Numbered from the stretch's first letter, positions 8,755-18,633 are shown. The stretch is 64,000 bases of DNA from Hyphomicrobium sp. (GCA_022844105.1 JALHMJ010000006.1:101417-165416), one strand, 5' to 3'. Numbers and translations are program-made. Notes: generated from the sequence alone by a model not told the origin.

Positions 8755-9294
8755 TCAGAGCATCGCGAGGAGATCGGCGGCATGCCGGTCCGGTGGATGA
8801 ACAGGATAGAACGATCGCACGATCCGGCCGTCACGGCACATCAGCGTCAAGCGCTTGAGATAGGCCACGCCGCCTGCCTGAAAACGAGGGAGCTGCAGCG
8901 CATCGGCAACTTCGAATGACGCATCGCTCAATAAGGGATACGTCAGACCCATACGGGACGCGAACTCCCTCTGCCATTCGCGCGACTGGGTGCTGAGGCC
9001 CAGGATCTGAATGCCACGGGCTCGAAACGAATGGAGGTGGGTCTCAAAGCCCTGAGCCTCCGGTGTCGAACCATGGGCACCGGAATAGCCGTCCCAGCCC
9101 GGCGGATTGGCAACGCCGGGGCGCCCAGTCCACGGGTAGATGAAGACGATGCTCAGGCCTGATATGCGCGCCAGCGACAGTCGATCGCCGACGGTCGTGG
9201 GCAATTCGATATCTGGCAACGTGTTGCCGGCCACGATGTGCGCGGCACCGCCGTCGTCTGGCGGAGCCGGGTAAGGCCAGGCTTCTACACCCAT
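8755..9294 (-). CDS. Peroxiredoxin-like protein lacking catalytic cysteines
   Basis: Thioredoxin-fold protein of a peroxiredoxin subfamily recognised by FIYPWTGRPG followed by PPGWDGYSGAHGSTPEAQGF. From my knowledge of this subfamily the last stretch normally reads GARGCTPQxC, with peroxidatic and resolving cysteines. Here Ser76 and Gln81 occupy those places. The only Cys in the protein is in LMCRDG near the C-terminus. It therefore probably has no classical thiol peroxidase activity. It ends 11 bp from the convergent DUF3775 gene and lies just downstream of smpB, so read-through from smpB is possible. Confidence 0.8.
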   Translation of the reverse strand: MGVEAWPYPAPPDDGGAAHIVAGNTLPDIELPTTVGDRLSLARISGLSIVFIYPWTGRPGVANPPGWDGYSGAHGSTPEAQGFETHLHSFRARGIQILGLSTQSREWQREFASRMGLTYPLLSDASFEVADALQLPRFQAGGVAYLKRLTLMCRDGRIVRSFYPVHPPDRHAADLLAML

Positions 9295-9300
9295 CCGGGT

Positions 9301-9777
9301 TCAGCCCTTCTCGCGCATGATGCGCGCTTTCTGCCGCTGCCAATCACGTTTGGCTGCGACCTGCCGCTTGTCGGTGAGTTTCTTACCTTCGGCAAGAGCC
9401 AACTTCAATTTCGCGAGGCCTTTTTCATTGAAATACAGTTCGACGGGTACGACCGTCATACCTTTTCGCTCGACCGCATGGAACAGCTTGGCCAACTCCG
9501 ATTTGTGGAGCAGCAGCCGGCGCTTGCGCCGCGGCTCGTGCTGAAAAAAGCGGCCGGCCTGATTGTATTCAGGGATGTAGCAGTTAATCAGGTAGAGGCC
9601 CTCTTGCTCAAACGAGGCATAGCTTTCGGCTATGTTGGCCTGTCCCTTGCGCAGCGATTTGACTTCCGTACCGGTCAGCATGATGCCGGCTTCCCACGTA
9701 TCGGTGAGGAAGAACTCGTGCCGGGCCTTGCGGTTTTCAGCGACGAGCTTTCGCGCGTCATCCCTGGCGGACGCCAT
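9301..9777 (-). CDS. smpB: SsrA-binding protein SmpB
   Basis: Binds tmRNA and delivers it to stalled ribosomes for trans-translation. Diagnostic segments are [32 protein letters not shown], and the basic C-terminal tail ending KARIMREKG. The 158 residues match the family. It lies 36 bp downstream of dapA on the same strand, an order common in alphaproteobacteria. I did not find the tmRNA gene in this window. Confidence 0.96.
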   Translation of the reverse strand: MASARDDARKLVAENRKARHEFFLTDTWEAGIMLTGTEVKSLRKGQANIAESYASFEQEGLYLINCYIPEYNQAGRFFQHEPRRKRRLLLHKSELAKLFHAVERKGMTVVPVELYFNEKGLAKLKLALAEGKKLTDKRQVAAKRDWQRQKARIMREKG

Positions 9778-9813
9778 GGCTTTATAATCCTTGCAGCTTC
9801 ATGGCTAAGCCCG

Positions 9814-10704
9814 TCACTCGGCGGCTGCTGCCGTGAGAAGACCCGCCTTGGCGAGCGCGTCGTCGACAATTCTGCGGGCGCCATCCGTCAGCGGTACCAT
9901 GGGTAAACGCATCTCGGCGGAGCATAATCCCAATCGGGAGGCTGCGTACTTTACCGGGCCGGGGTTGGTTTCGCAGAACATGGCGTCATGTAGTGGCATC
10001 AGTCGGTCCTGCAGCGTCAGCGCGGTTTTGAAATCGCCGCGCAGGCAGGCGGTCTGGAACTCCGCGCAGAGGCGGGGCGCAATGTTGGACACAACTGAGA
10101 TGCAGCCATGGCCGCCATGCGCCATGAAGGCCAGCGCGGTCGCGTCTTCGCCGGAGAACTGCAGAAAATCCGGGCCCATGGCCGCACGTTGCTGGGAAAC
10201 ACGCGCCAGATTGGCGGTCGCGTCCTTCACGCCGGCAATATGTTTTAATTCGAACAAGCGCGCCATCGTGGCGACCGACATATCGACAATCGAGCGGGGC
10301 GGGATGTTGTAGATAAAGATCGGGATGTTCACCGCGTCGTTGATCGCCTTGAAGTGCTGATAAAGGCCCTCTTGCGTCGGCTTGTTATAATATGGCGTGA
10401 CGATGAGAAGACCCGTGGCACCGGCCTGTTCGGCATGGGTTGAAAGCTCGATGGCTTCAGCCGTCGAGTTCGAACCGGTACCGGCCATGACCGGAACGCG
10501 GCCGCGAGCAGCGTCAATGGTGATCTCGACGACCCGCTTGTGCTCATCGAAATCCAGCGTCGGGCTTTCACCCGTCGTCCCAGTCGGGACCAGACCGTGT
10601 GAGCCTTCCGTGATCTGCCAGTCGACGAAGCGGGCCAGCGCATCTTCATCGAGTTTGCCGTTCTTAAACGGCGTGATAAGCGCCGTCAGAGACCCCTTGA
10701 ACAT
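9814..10704 (-). CDS. dapA: 4-hydroxy-tetrahydrodipicolinate synthase
   Basis: Condenses pyruvate and aspartate semialdehyde in the lysine/diaminopimelate pathway. The start is the ATG at 10702-10704 ([13 protein letters not shown]); the open frame upstream is not conserved-looking. The motifs [28 protein letters not shown] (catalytic Tyr) and [14 protein letters not shown] (Schiff-base Lys) are all present. The 296 residues are normal. It is divergent from the lytic transglycosylase across about 270 bp and heads a dapA-smpB unit. Confidence 0.95.
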   Translation of the reverse strand: MFKGSLTALITPFKNGKLDEDALARFVDWQITEGSHGLVPTGTTGESPTLDFDEHKRVVEITIDAARGRVPVMAGTGSNSTAEAIELSTHAEQAGATGLLIVTPYYNKPTQEGLYQHFKAINDAVNIPIFIYNIPPRSIVDMSVATMARLFELKHIAGVKDATANLARVSQQRAAMGPDFLQFSGEDATALAFMAHGGHGCISVVSNIAPRLCAEFQTACLRGDFKTALTLQDRLMPLHDAMFCETNPGPVKYAASRLGLCSAEMRLPMVPLTDGARRIVDDALAKAGLLTAAAAE

Positions 10705-10971
10705 GCCTTCACCCTGTCGTGCGTGTTGCCCAAGCCTTTGCCTGGACGATGTTTTCGGGAAATATCTCACAGCCGCAGAAACGGTCACCGGAGGCCGTCT
10801 TCGCCTTGAAGAGGGCCGACCCGGTTGTTACGTTGCCAGACAACGAGGAACAGCGGCGCACCAGCGGCTGCCCCATTCGAATGCACGATATTATGCGGTC
10901 AGATGGACGGCCGCAAGGCGACAGCAACAGCCGGCCGCGATGGTCCGGCTGGCGACAGGAAGGGTCTTCGA

Positions 10972-13203
10972 TTGTCACGATCGAATAAGGCTTTGCGGCC
11001 GCTGGCCACAATCGGATTGCTGGCCGTTGCGGCCGCGCCACTGGCTTGGGCGGGACCGGGCTCAGTTCCACATGCCATCGAGACGGCGGCCATTGATCGG
11101 CCGATGTTGCCGCCGCCCTACAAGCCCGGCAGCGAGGAGACGGCCCATGCCGCGCGCTTGGGAAAAGCGATCGCACCGGTTCGCGCAACCCGGATTTCAG
11201 ATGCTGATGCGGCAGCACTGCGCGATGCATTGAAGGCTTATGGCAGTGGCAAAACCGAGATCGGGGATCAGCATCGATCAGGCATTTCCGATCCGATCGC
11301 GGCCAAGATTGCGACGTGGTACCGGCTGCGCAGCGGCTTTGGGGCGGCCGCGGATTTTCGCGCCTTTCTCGATCGCAACCCAGCCTGGCCCGAACGCCGA
11401 CTGCTGACGCAGCGGCTCGAGGAAGCCCTGTTCGTTGCTGGTGGCAGTTCGCAAGACATTCGCGCGGTGTTTGCTAAAGGCGGTCCAGATCACGGGGCCG
11501 GGATGGCGGCGCTGGCTTCGGCGTATCTTGCCGAGGGCAAGACGGAACAGGCGCGCACCTATGCCGCGAAGGCGTGGCGCGAGATGACACTGGCGGCCAA
11601 ATTCGAAAAGGGTTTTCTCGATCGCTTCGGTGCGCTTCTCACGGTTGACGATCACAAGGCGCGACTCGACCGGCTGATTATCGACGACGTGCGCTGGAAG
11701 GATGAACGTGGCAGCCGAGCAACGACGGCACGACGCGTGATCGCCCTCCTACCGGAAGCGGAACACAAGCGGGCAGAGGCCAGGCTTGCGGTCTTCCTGC
11801 AGCAGAAAAGCGCGCTGAAGGCTATTCAATCCGCACCGGCCGGCGGCACAGGGGATTGGGGTTTCCAATTCCACAAGATTCAAGCGCTGCGCCGGTCCGA
11901 CAAAATCGACGAAGCGGCCAAGATCATGCTGACGGTTCCGACCGAACCGGGAGCGGTCAACAACAACGATGAATGGTGGATCGAGCGCCGTGCGCTGGCG
12001 TATGCAGCACTGCGTAAAGGCAAGCCCAAGCTCGCCTATGATCTGGTTCGGGATGCCGGGCCGCTGACGGTCAACCCGCTCAAGGACCAGTCGTTCATGG
12101 CCGGTTGGCTGGCATTGCGATACTTGAAGTACCCGACCAAGGCGCAAGAGCACTTTGCCGTCATGCAAAAAGCGGCCGACGGTCCGCTGAGCCGCGCCAA
12201 GGCCAACTATTGGGCGGGACGCACGGCCGAAGCGTTGAAAGACCGGCCGGCCGCGGAGGCCGCTTATCGGTCGGCGACCCGCGACCGGGATGCCTTTCAT
12301 GCGTTGCTGGCCATGCAGAAGCTCAACCCCGGGACGAACAGCTTTCCGATTGCACCACCGGCCGCTCCGACCGCGGACGAGATCGAAAGGTTTAATAGCC
12401 TCGATGCGGCCCGGGCGGCCGTGATCGCCAACGCGGCAAAGCTCGACATTTCCATTAGCCGCGCGTTCTTGGTGCAGCTTCGCTTCTATCTGAAGAGCGA
12501 AGCTGAGTTGGCCATGCTCGCGCATTTGGCCGAAGCGCTCGGCGATACGCAAACGGCCGTGCGGACAGCGAAGGCCGGCATCGCGGACGGCAAGAACCTG
12601 TTCTACTACGCATATCCCGTGCATTCTTTTCCAGCCTACGCGCCGCTGCGAAAACCACCGGAAACGGCATTCCTGCTCGGCATCGCGCGACAGGAGACGG
12701 AGTTCAATTCGCTGATCGTTTCGGGTGCCGGGGCCAAGGGGCTGCTGCAGGTCATGACGGTGACCGCGCAGCATGTGTGCCGTGACTACAAGATCAAATG
12801 CGACATCAAGCGACTGCTCTCGGACCCGGCTTACAACACCATGATGGGCTCGGCCTATATCGGCGACCGGATGCAAGACTTTACCGGGTCGTACATCCTG
12901 ACGATGGCCGGCTATAACGCAGGCCCCGGCCGCGCGCGACAATGGATCAGGGAATTTGGCGATCCGCGCGATCCGGGTGTCGATCCGATCGACTGGATTG
13001 AGCGCATCCCGATTCAGGAAACGCGCGAGTATGTTGCCAAGGTTCTGGCGAATGTGCAGGTGTATCGCGCGCGGCTGGGTGAAGCGGACGTGGCCGTTCG
13101 GCTCGACAAGGATCTAATGCGCGCGCGTCTTGCAGCGGGGCAAAAGGCTCCAGAGGTAAAAACCGACGAAGATGATCGCGATACGGCCGCCACGGACGGG
13201 TGA
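10972..13203 (+). CDS. Soluble lytic murein transglycosylase, Slt family
   Basis: Periplasmic enzyme that cleaves peptidoglycan to 1,6-anhydro-muropeptides. I chose the TTG at 10972 because AGGAAGGG sits just upstream and it begins a clean signal peptide (SRSNKALRPLATIGLL, then an AAAPLAWA cleavage region); ATG starts at 10903 would put a long basic tail before it. Alpha-helical superhelix repeats fill the first 550 residues. The C-terminal catalytic domain carries the Glu in GIARQETEFNS, then GAKGLLQVM and the YNAGPGRARQW motif. An acidic tail ends the protein. The next gene begins about 30 bp downstream. Confidence 0.88.
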   Translation: MSRSNKALRPLATIGLLAVAAAPLAWAGPGSVPHAIETAAIDRPMLPPPYKPGSEETAHAARLGKAIAPVRATRISDADAAALRDALKAYGSGKTEIGDQHRSGISDPIAAKIATWYRLRSGFGAAADFRAFLDRNPAWPERRLLTQRLEEALFVAGGSSQDIRAVFAKGGPDHGAGMAALASAYLAEGKTEQARTYAAKAWREMTLAAKFEKGFLDRFGALLTVDDHKARLDRLIIDDVRWKDERGSRATTARRVIALLPEAEHKRAEARLAVFLQQKSALKAIQSAPAGGTGDWGFQFHKIQALRRSDKIDEAAKIMLTVPTEPGAVNNNDEWWIERRALAYAALRKGKPKLAYDLVRDAGPLTVNPLKDQSFMAGWLALRYLKYPTKAQEHFAVMQKAADGPLSRAKANYWAGRTAEALKDRPAAEAAYRSATRDRDAFHALLAMQKLNPGTNSFPIAPPAAPTADEIERFNSLDAARAAVIANAAKLDISISRAFLVQLRFYLKSEAELAMLAHLAEALGDTQTAVRTAKAGIADGKNLFYYAYPVHSFPAYAPLRKPPETAFLLGIARQETEFNSLIVSGAGAKGLLQVMTVTAQHVCRDYKIKCDIKRLLSDPAYNTMMGSAYIGDRMQDFTGSYILTMAGYNAGPGRARQWIREFGDPRDPGVDPIDWIERIPIQETREYVAKVLANVQVYRARLGEADVAVRLDKDLMRARLAAGQKAPEVKTDEDDRDTAATDG

Positions 13204-13235
13204 CGCGGCGGCACCAAGATGAGAGCGGGGGCATA

Positions 13236-14141
13236 ATGACAGCGGCGCTGCAGCGCTTCGAAGAGATCTATTTCGTCCAGCGCAACGGATTGAAGCTCTA
13301 TGCCCGCCGCTACCCTGCCCGTCGGCACGCCACCCCTGGCGCCGCGGCCTTGGCCGTTCGTCCGCTGCTTTGTCTGCCGGGGCTGACGCGCAACAGCCGT
13401 GACTTTCATGAGATTGCACTCGGCTTGTCTTCGGGTGATCGCGCACGCGACGTCTATACGCTGGACAGCCGAGGACGCGGGCATTCCGAATATGACAGCG
13501 ACTGGCGCAATTACACGGTGCCTTGCGAAATGCAGGACGCACTCGATTTCATGATTGCGCGGCAGCTTGAGGGAACAGCGATCCTTGGCACGTCGCGCGG
13601 GGGGCTCATCGCCATTGTCATGGCTGCGGCGCAGCCGAGCTTCATTGGTCCAGTCATTCTGAATGACATTGGACCGGTGATCGAGCGCGACGGGCTCTCG
13701 CGGATCGCCTCCTATGTCGGCCGCATGCCGTTGCCGCGCGACTGGTTCGAGGCCGCCGCGATCGTGCGCGACATGAACAAGCACGCCTTCACGGCCGTCG
13801 CCGACAGCGAATGGGAGCCGATCGCGCGGCAGTTTTTCAATGAAAAAAACGGCCGGCCGGCGCCCGGCTACGACGCTAAATTGGGGCAGGCGTTCTCGTC
13901 CACCGATGGGCCAATCCCGCCACTCTGGGCGCAGTTCGATGCATTGAAGCGTGTGCCGGTCATGGTCATTCGCGGCATCAACTCCGATCTTTTGTCAGAG
14001 GCGACTGTTGAGGCCATGCGACAGCGGCATGCCGATCTGACGGAACTGGCCATCGCCGGGCAGGGTCATGCGCCGCTGTTGCGTGATGCGGCCTCAATCG
14101 CGGAGGTGCGCCGGTTCCTCGAGCGCACCGATCCGGCGTAG
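13236..14141 (+). CDS. Alpha/beta hydrolase
   Basis: Predicted cytoplasmic alpha/beta-fold hydrolase of unknown substrate. The nucleophile elbow GTSRGGLIA (Gly-x-Ser-x-Gly), the oxyanion region LLCLPGLTRNSRDF, the strand-loop YTLDSRGRGHSEYD, and the catalytic His in AGQGHAPLL are all in family order. I chose the ATG at 13236, preceded by GCGGGGGC; an in-frame GTG at 13200 overlapping the transglycosylase stop is an alternative. The gene is probably co-transcribed with the upstream transglycosylase. Esterase, epoxide hydrolase-like and C-C hydrolase roles cannot be told apart. Confidence 0.82.
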   Translation: MTAALQRFEEIYFVQRNGLKLYARRYPARRHATPGAAALAVRPLLCLPGLTRNSRDFHEIALGLSSGDRARDVYTLDSRGRGHSEYDSDWRNYTVPCEMQDALDFMIARQLEGTAILGTSRGGLIAIVMAAAQPSFIGPVILNDIGPVIERDGLSRIASYVGRMPLPRDWFEAAAIVRDMNKHAFTAVADSEWEPIARQFFNEKNGRPAPGYDAKLGQAFSSTDGPIPPLWAQFDALKRVPVMVIRGINSDLLSEATVEAMRQRHADLTELAIAGQGHAPLLRDAASIAEVRRFLERTDPA

Positions 14142-14207
14142 ATCCGGCTATGTTTGCGCGCAGCCGCAACGGCATCCCCGCCCGGGAGCCGGCGTGACCG
14201 AACTTCC

Positions 14208-15983
14208 TCAGTTATTCTTGCTTGTCTCGACTTCGCCGCGGTCAACACGACGGGAGAATTCCGTCTGGCCGCCCGACGCGAGGATACGCGCCTGCTCGAT
14301 CCAGTTCTCGCGCTCGACACGGCCCTTGAAATCGAGCTGTGTGCTGACGCTGTCGATGTCGGCTTTGGTCCAGTTGGCGACCTGCTCATAGCTCGTGATG
14401 CCCAGAGCGTTGAGACGCTTTTCAATCAACACCCCGATACCGCGAATGCGCTTCAAGTCGTCGACGCGATCGCCGAGGCTTGGCGTTTCACCACGTAGAG
14501 CTTGTGAACGTACAGATCTGAGGCCGGCAATATCGGTGCGCGGCGCAGCAGGCTCAACCGTTTTCGCTGCGCGGTTTTCGCGGATCGCGTCCGCCAAGCG
14601 GACGGGACGCGGCTCACTCTCAGCAGCAGCGGCGGGACGAACTTCGCCTTCACTGGCGTAGCGCGCCAACACACGGGCCTGTTCAACCCAGTTATCAAGT
14701 CCAACACGGCCGGGGCGGTCAAGAACCGCTTCGACGCGCTCGATGTCCGATGAGGTCCAACGCGCGATCTCCGCATAGCGCGTGACGCCAAGATCATTGA
14801 GTATTTTTTCGGTGTCCGTGTCGATGCCGATAATACGTGTGAGCCGATCATTCCAGTGCACCAAGGCATTGGCTGCCGCGGCGGCGGTCGCAGCGGCCAT
14901 GCCGACGGCAGCGGTCGTCGCCGTAACGCGTTGACGGCGGGAATATTCTGTTTCGCTGCCGCGGGCCAGGATCTGTGCCTGCTCGATCCAATTCTCTTGT
15001 TCAATCCGGCCCATGACGCCGAGGGACTGACTCATGCGCGTCACGTCCGCTGCGGTCCACGATGCGATATCGGCGAAGTGGAGAATGTTTTGCGCGTTGA
15101 GGCGACTTTGCAGGCCGGCGTCGATGCCGCGAATACGCTTCAAGTCGTCCGAGGGAAGCGGAGCTGGCGCCTCAGGTTCCGTCGGCGCGGGCATTGGAGC
15201 GGGCGTGGGGGCGACCTGCTGCGGCTCGGCCAGCATAGCAATCGCGACCGGTTCGGCATGAGCCGGTTCAGCATCTGGTTCCGGGTCAGGTTCCGGGTCA
15301 GGTTCAGATTGCAGCGCGGTGTCAGGTTCTGGCGCAGGTTCGACGTCGACGAATGTGATGGTGTCGATGGCAGCCATCATTTCCGGTTCGGGAATTGGCT
15401 CAGGTTCAAGCTCGGGCTCGATTGACGAGGGACGTTCGGGCCGGTTTGCGGTTTCGGCTGCGACGGCTGCGCGGGCGGCGGCCGCTGCCGCGGCAACGGC
15501 GGCGTAGCTGGCCATTTGCGCCGCGCCCATTGGGGGTGGTGGGGGAGGCGGCGGCAGCGGCAGCGGTTCCGAATCCGCCGCGATGGGAGCGGGAGGTTCG
15601 GCCGGCGTTGCGGGGGCTGCGGGGATGTCGCGGACCGTGGTCGTTTCAGGCGACGCGACCGGAGCCTTGATGATTTCAATTTCCGCCGTCCGGCTGTCGA
15701 ACGCGGCCGGAGCTGGCCTCGGCCGGACTTCCACCACCGGCTCGCCCGGCGGAGCCACGGGAACGGGCATCAGAGTCTTGCCCGTCAATGCGGTTTCGAA
15801 GCGGGCCTGATCCGCTGGCGGGGCGGCCGGGCGGGGTTGGGTCGGAACATCGAGCGGCGCCGTGACGGCAGCGGCGACGGGCTTGGGCTCGTGCAGTGCA
15901 CGACGCAGAATGCAGCCCACCATGCAGCCCGCGAGATAAGCAGACAGCAGCAGCAGAAAGATCTGCAAGGCCAGCGTGATCAT
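14208..15983 (-). CDS. Membrane-anchored protein with three helix-hairpin-helix repeats
   Basis: Unknown function. An N-terminal membrane segment (about residues 3-26, with two Cys in AGCMVGC) is followed by a long Pro/Ala/Glu-rich linker to about residue 270. Three related repeats of roughly 65 residues follow, each starting with a [LT]xRIxGID-type helix-hairpin-helix and ending with ENWIEQAxILA or DNWVEQARVLA. Similar repeats occur at the C-terminus of some rhizobial NuoE-like and ribosomal L21-like proteins; that link is from memory. It is the last gene of an operon with the OmpA-like protein and a 32-residue peptide. DNA binding is possible in principle but the anchor makes an envelope role equally likely. 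Confidence 0.75.
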   Translation of the reverse strand: MITLALQIFLLLLSAYLAGCMVGCILRRALHEPKPVAAAVTAPLDVPTQPRPAAPPADQARFETALTGKTLMPVPVAPPGEPVVEVRPRPAPAAFDSRTAEIEIIKAPVASPETTTVRDIPAAPATPAEPPAPIAADSEPLPLPPPPPPPPMGAAQMASYAAVAAAAAAARAAVAAETANRPERPSSIEPELEPEPIPEPEMMAAIDTITFVDVEPAPEPDTALQSEPDPEPDPEPDAEPAHAEPVAIAMLAEPQQVAPTPAPMPAPTEPEAPAPLPSDDLKRIRGIDAGLQSRLNAQNILHFADIASWTAADVTRMSQSLGVMGRIEQENWIEQAQILARGSETEYSRRQRVTATTAAVGMAAATAAAAANALVHWNDRLTRIIGIDTDTEKILNDLGVTRYAEIARWTSSDIERVEAVLDRPGRVGLDNWVEQARVLARYASEGEVRPAAAAESEPRPVRLADAIRENRAAKTVEPAAPRTDIAGLRSVRSQALRGETPSLGDRVDDLKRIRGIGVLIEKRLNALGITSYEQVANWTKADIDSVSTQLDFKGRVERENWIEQARILASGGQTEFSRRVDRGEVETSKNN

Positions 15984-16028
15984 TGCAACCTACTCCATCG
16001 AGCCTCGTTGACGAACGGCATAACCGTC

Positions 16029-16127
16029 CTAGTCCTCGGGCTCACCGCACGACACCCAACCTGCAAAAACACCGAACGCGAAGGCGCCGGCCACATACCA
16101 GATCAGCTTGATCAAGAGATAGTCCAT
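16029..16127 (-). CDS. 32-residue single-pass membrane peptide
   Basis: A short frame in the 177-bp gap between the OmpA-like and helix-hairpin-helix genes, same strand. It has a strong Shine-Dalgarno GGGGGAT 7 nt before its ATG (16125-16127). The translation begins MDYLLIKLIWYVAGAFAFG and ends WVSCGEPED, that is one hydrophobic helix with a short acidic cytoplasmic or periplasmic tail containing one Cys. Operon position, ribosome-binding site and membrane-helix composition support a real gene. Function unknown; a small helper of the OmpA-like protein is a guess. Confidence 0.65.
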   Translation of the reverse strand: MDYLLIKLIWYVAGAFAFGVFAGWVSCGEPED

Positions 16128-16160
16128 GGTGTGATCCCCCGTCGGCGCCTTTGGCCGCTG

Positions 16161-18209
16161 CTACTCAGCCATGACCTTGAATTCGATGCGGCGATTCTTT
16201 GAGCGGCCTTCCGGCGTTGCATTGTCCGCTATGGGCCGTTCCGCGCCGTAGCCCACTGCCTTCAATCGCGAGGGGTCGACGCCGACGCCGATGAGATAGT
16301 CGCTGACGGCTTTGGCGCGGCGTTCCGAGAGCGGGTTGTTGCGCTCGGGAATGCCCTCCGCGTCGGTGTGACCCTCAATGCTGATCTTGAACGCCGGACA
16401 TTGATTTGCGATTTTGGCCAGCGCGTCGAGTGTCGGCTTGCTGGCGGGTTCGAGCGCTGCATCGGCGCGCTTGAAGTTGATGACGCCGACGGCCATTGCC
16501 GCGCTGAGCAGCTTTTCGCATTTGGCAGCTTCCGTTCGCGCGGCTGCCAGGCGCGCGTCCTCGGTGGCCTTTGCGGCAGAAGCTTGGGCGGCGGCGGCGG
16601 CTTGCGTCCGTGCATCTTCCTCGACTTTGCGGCGCGCTTCGATCTCAGCAGCAAGGCGCTGCTGCTCCAGCTCCTTGGCTTTGGCTTCGGCGACCAAGCG
16701 GGCTTCTTCCTCGGCGCGGCGGCGTTGCTCGGCCTGCTTCTTGCCGGTGCTCGTGACGTCGAGAGCTATTTGGCATCCCTGTCCGGCTGCACCCCTGACC
16801 TCGGCAGAAAGTCCCTTAGCCACGTCGTCGTCGTCGGTGACGCCTTTTGCCGTCAGGCTCAAGCCGGATATGGTCAGTTCGCCGGTCGTCATTTGGCCGA
16901 GGCCGCTCAGCCCCGCGAGCAGGCAGGCGCGCCAGCCATCCGGCGCACCGGTTTTCACATCGAGACTGTCCTTGACGGACAGATCCGGGAAACGGCCGCG
17001 GGTTGCCGTGACGAGAGCAATGCGTTCGTCTTCACTTGGCACGCTTCCAATGAGGTCGATCTGGCCGCGTTCAATACGCGCGGTGGTTGAATAAGGAGGC
17101 GGCGCGGCCACGGGCGCCGGTACGGCAACCGGGGGAGGCGGCACCTCTGCTGGCTCGGGGGCGGCGGCCGCCGGCGACGGCGGAGGTGGAGGCTCGGGAG
17201 CGGTGATTTTCGTCTCAGCCGTGAGGGGTGGTTTGATGGCTGAAACAAAAGCGCGTTTAACGCTGTCGGCGGTGGCCTTGTCGACAGCCTCACCTTTCAG
17301 CTTCGCTGCGGTTCCCGAAAACGCGAACTCGCCCGAGCGTAGCCGACGCAGTTGGTCAAGACCGGCTTTTACAGTAACGGCAAAGCCTCTGGGCGCGCCT
17401 TCGGCAACCTCCACCCGATCGACGACGGCCCGATCAGGAAAGAGTGTTCTTGCGGATTGGAAGAGTTGGTCGCGGATCTCCTCCGTAGGTGCGTAGCCTG
17501 ACAGCGCGATCTGGCTCGGCGTGGCAATGGCGCCCCACACATATGTTTCAATTCGAGGTCCCGAAATCGACTCGCGCGCCAGCGTGATGCCTGACGGCAA
17601 TGATTTGAGCCGCGAACGAACTGTTTTGAGGCTGCCCCGATCGGCCGCCAGACCGGCAATCGACAATGCGGTACCGGACAACTCAACGCTGCCTTCTTGC
17701 AGCGCGGCGAGCTGCTTCAAACCAAAACCGGCACCGTTGATGAAGACATCACGTGGCGGACCGCCGCGAGCGAGCTTCATGCCATCATCGATACGTGCGT
17801 TGGGCAGTGCGGCGCGGACGGCCTGCAAAATGGACTTGCGCGCTGGTTCACCGGGAACAAAGCCTGACAAGCGAACGACGCCGGCGGGTTCGAGCTTGGC
17901 GGACCAGACGAGCGTTTCGACACTCTTGATCAAATCAGTGCGGGCATCGACCACACGCACGCCCCAAACGCTGCGGACAAGATCTGCAGCTTGCGAAGGT
18001 TCGGATTCCTCCGGCGCCAGTCCCGTTAGAATTGCATCGCGGCCTGAGAATGAGGTTGCGGCCCAACCCAGACCCGCACGCTCCAGCGCCTCGGTCGCGC
18101 GGGCGCGCAATTCGTTCTCGATTGTGGTTTGATGCAGATGAAGGACGATCCAGCTCAGTGGAGCGATCAGCAGGAGGCCCCAAAGCCACCGCCAAGGATT
18201 GCATCTCAT
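16161..18209 (-). CDS. OmpA-family cell-envelope protein with BON-like repeats
   Basis: Predicted to anchor to the inner membrane and bind peptidoglycan. The start is the ATG at 18207-18209, giving MRCNPWRWLWGLLLIAP as a basic-plus-hydrophobic anchor. The middle holds several BON-like segments of about 60-80 residues (for example FSGRDAILTGLAPEE, LSGYAPTEEIRDQL), a Pro-rich linker near residue 380, and an Ala/Glu/Lys coiled coil around 540-600. The C-terminal OmpA domain is intact: INFKRADAAL, ISIEGHTDAEG, NNPLSERRAKAV, GYGAERPIADN and RSKNRRIEF. Length is 682 residues. It is first in a three-gene operon with the 32-residue peptide and the helix-hairpin-helix protein. Confidence 0.85.
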   Translation of the reverse strand: MRCNPWRWLWGLLLIAPLSWIVLHLHQTTIENELRARATEALERAGLGWAATSFSGRDAILTGLAPEESEPSQAADLVRSVWGVRVVDARTDLIKSVETLVWSAKLEPAGVVRLSGFVPGEPARKSILQAVRAALPNARIDDGMKLARGGPPRDVFINGAGFGLKQLAALQEGSVELSGTALSIAGLAADRGSLKTVRSRLKSLPSGITLARESISGPRIETYVWGAIATPSQIALSGYAPTEEIRDQLFQSARTLFPDRAVVDRVEVAEGAPRGFAVTVKAGLDQLRRLRSGEFAFSGTAAKLKGEAVDKATADSVKRAFVSAIKPPLTAETKITAPEPPPPPSPAAAAPEPAEVPPPPVAVPAPVAAPPPYSTTARIERGQIDLIGSVPSEDERIALVTATRGRFPDLSVKDSLDVKTGAPDGWRACLLAGLSGLGQMTTGELTISGLSLTAKGVTDDDDVAKGLSAEVRGAAGQGCQIALDVTSTGKKQAEQRRRAEEEARLVAEAKAKELEQQRLAAEIEARRKVEEDARTQAAAAAQASAAKATEDARLAAARTEAAKCEKLLSAAMAVGVINFKRADAALEPASKPTLDALAKIANQCPAFKISIEGHTDAEGIPERNNPLSERRAKAVSDYLIGVGVDPSRLKAVGYGAERPIADNATPEGRSKNRRIEFKVMAE

Positions 18210-18633
18210 AAAATTGGTGCTCCCCAAGTCCTCGACGCGGATCGGCCACTGGCGTCGTCGCCAGTTGCCGCGCGACAGAGCACGACGGCGGGACACCGTT
18301 CATTCGAACGCCACGCCTCGTCACTGTGCCGGGCCGGGTCCCCTCCCCCACCGCGGGCGTAGTATAGAGGAGCCGAACTCGGTTTCCAAGCGAGCATGCC
18401 CTTTGGGGTTCGCTGTAACTAACTGGTTTTACTATATTAATTCTGACGAATCATTGCGCTGCGGGAGTGCGGTCGGTATGCCACAGATCGCTCGCCCACC
18501 ACCGCGCTATCGCCAGACGCGGCATTCATTCAGATGTGCTACTTTTTTGACACATGCTGCGGCGTCACGTAGACCACCAGCCATGCGATGCCGCCCGGCA
18601 CAGGGTGGCCGCGAAGTCCTGAGGCCGGAGACG
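18210..18633. other. 424-bp region between divergent OmpA-like and response-regulator genes
   Basis: A frame is open across this stretch in phase with the response regulator, but it encodes Arg/Pro-rich sequence without family character, so I read it as non-coding. It should hold promoters for both genes. The AT-richer patch at about 18,420-18,455 is the best candidate promoter area. I see no repeat or RNA gene. Confidence 0.5.

Noticed and set aside
11749..12942. A 397-codon minus-strand frame opposite the lytic transglycosylase
   Set aside because: Shadow frame; the plus-strand product has a signal peptide and intact catalytic motifs.
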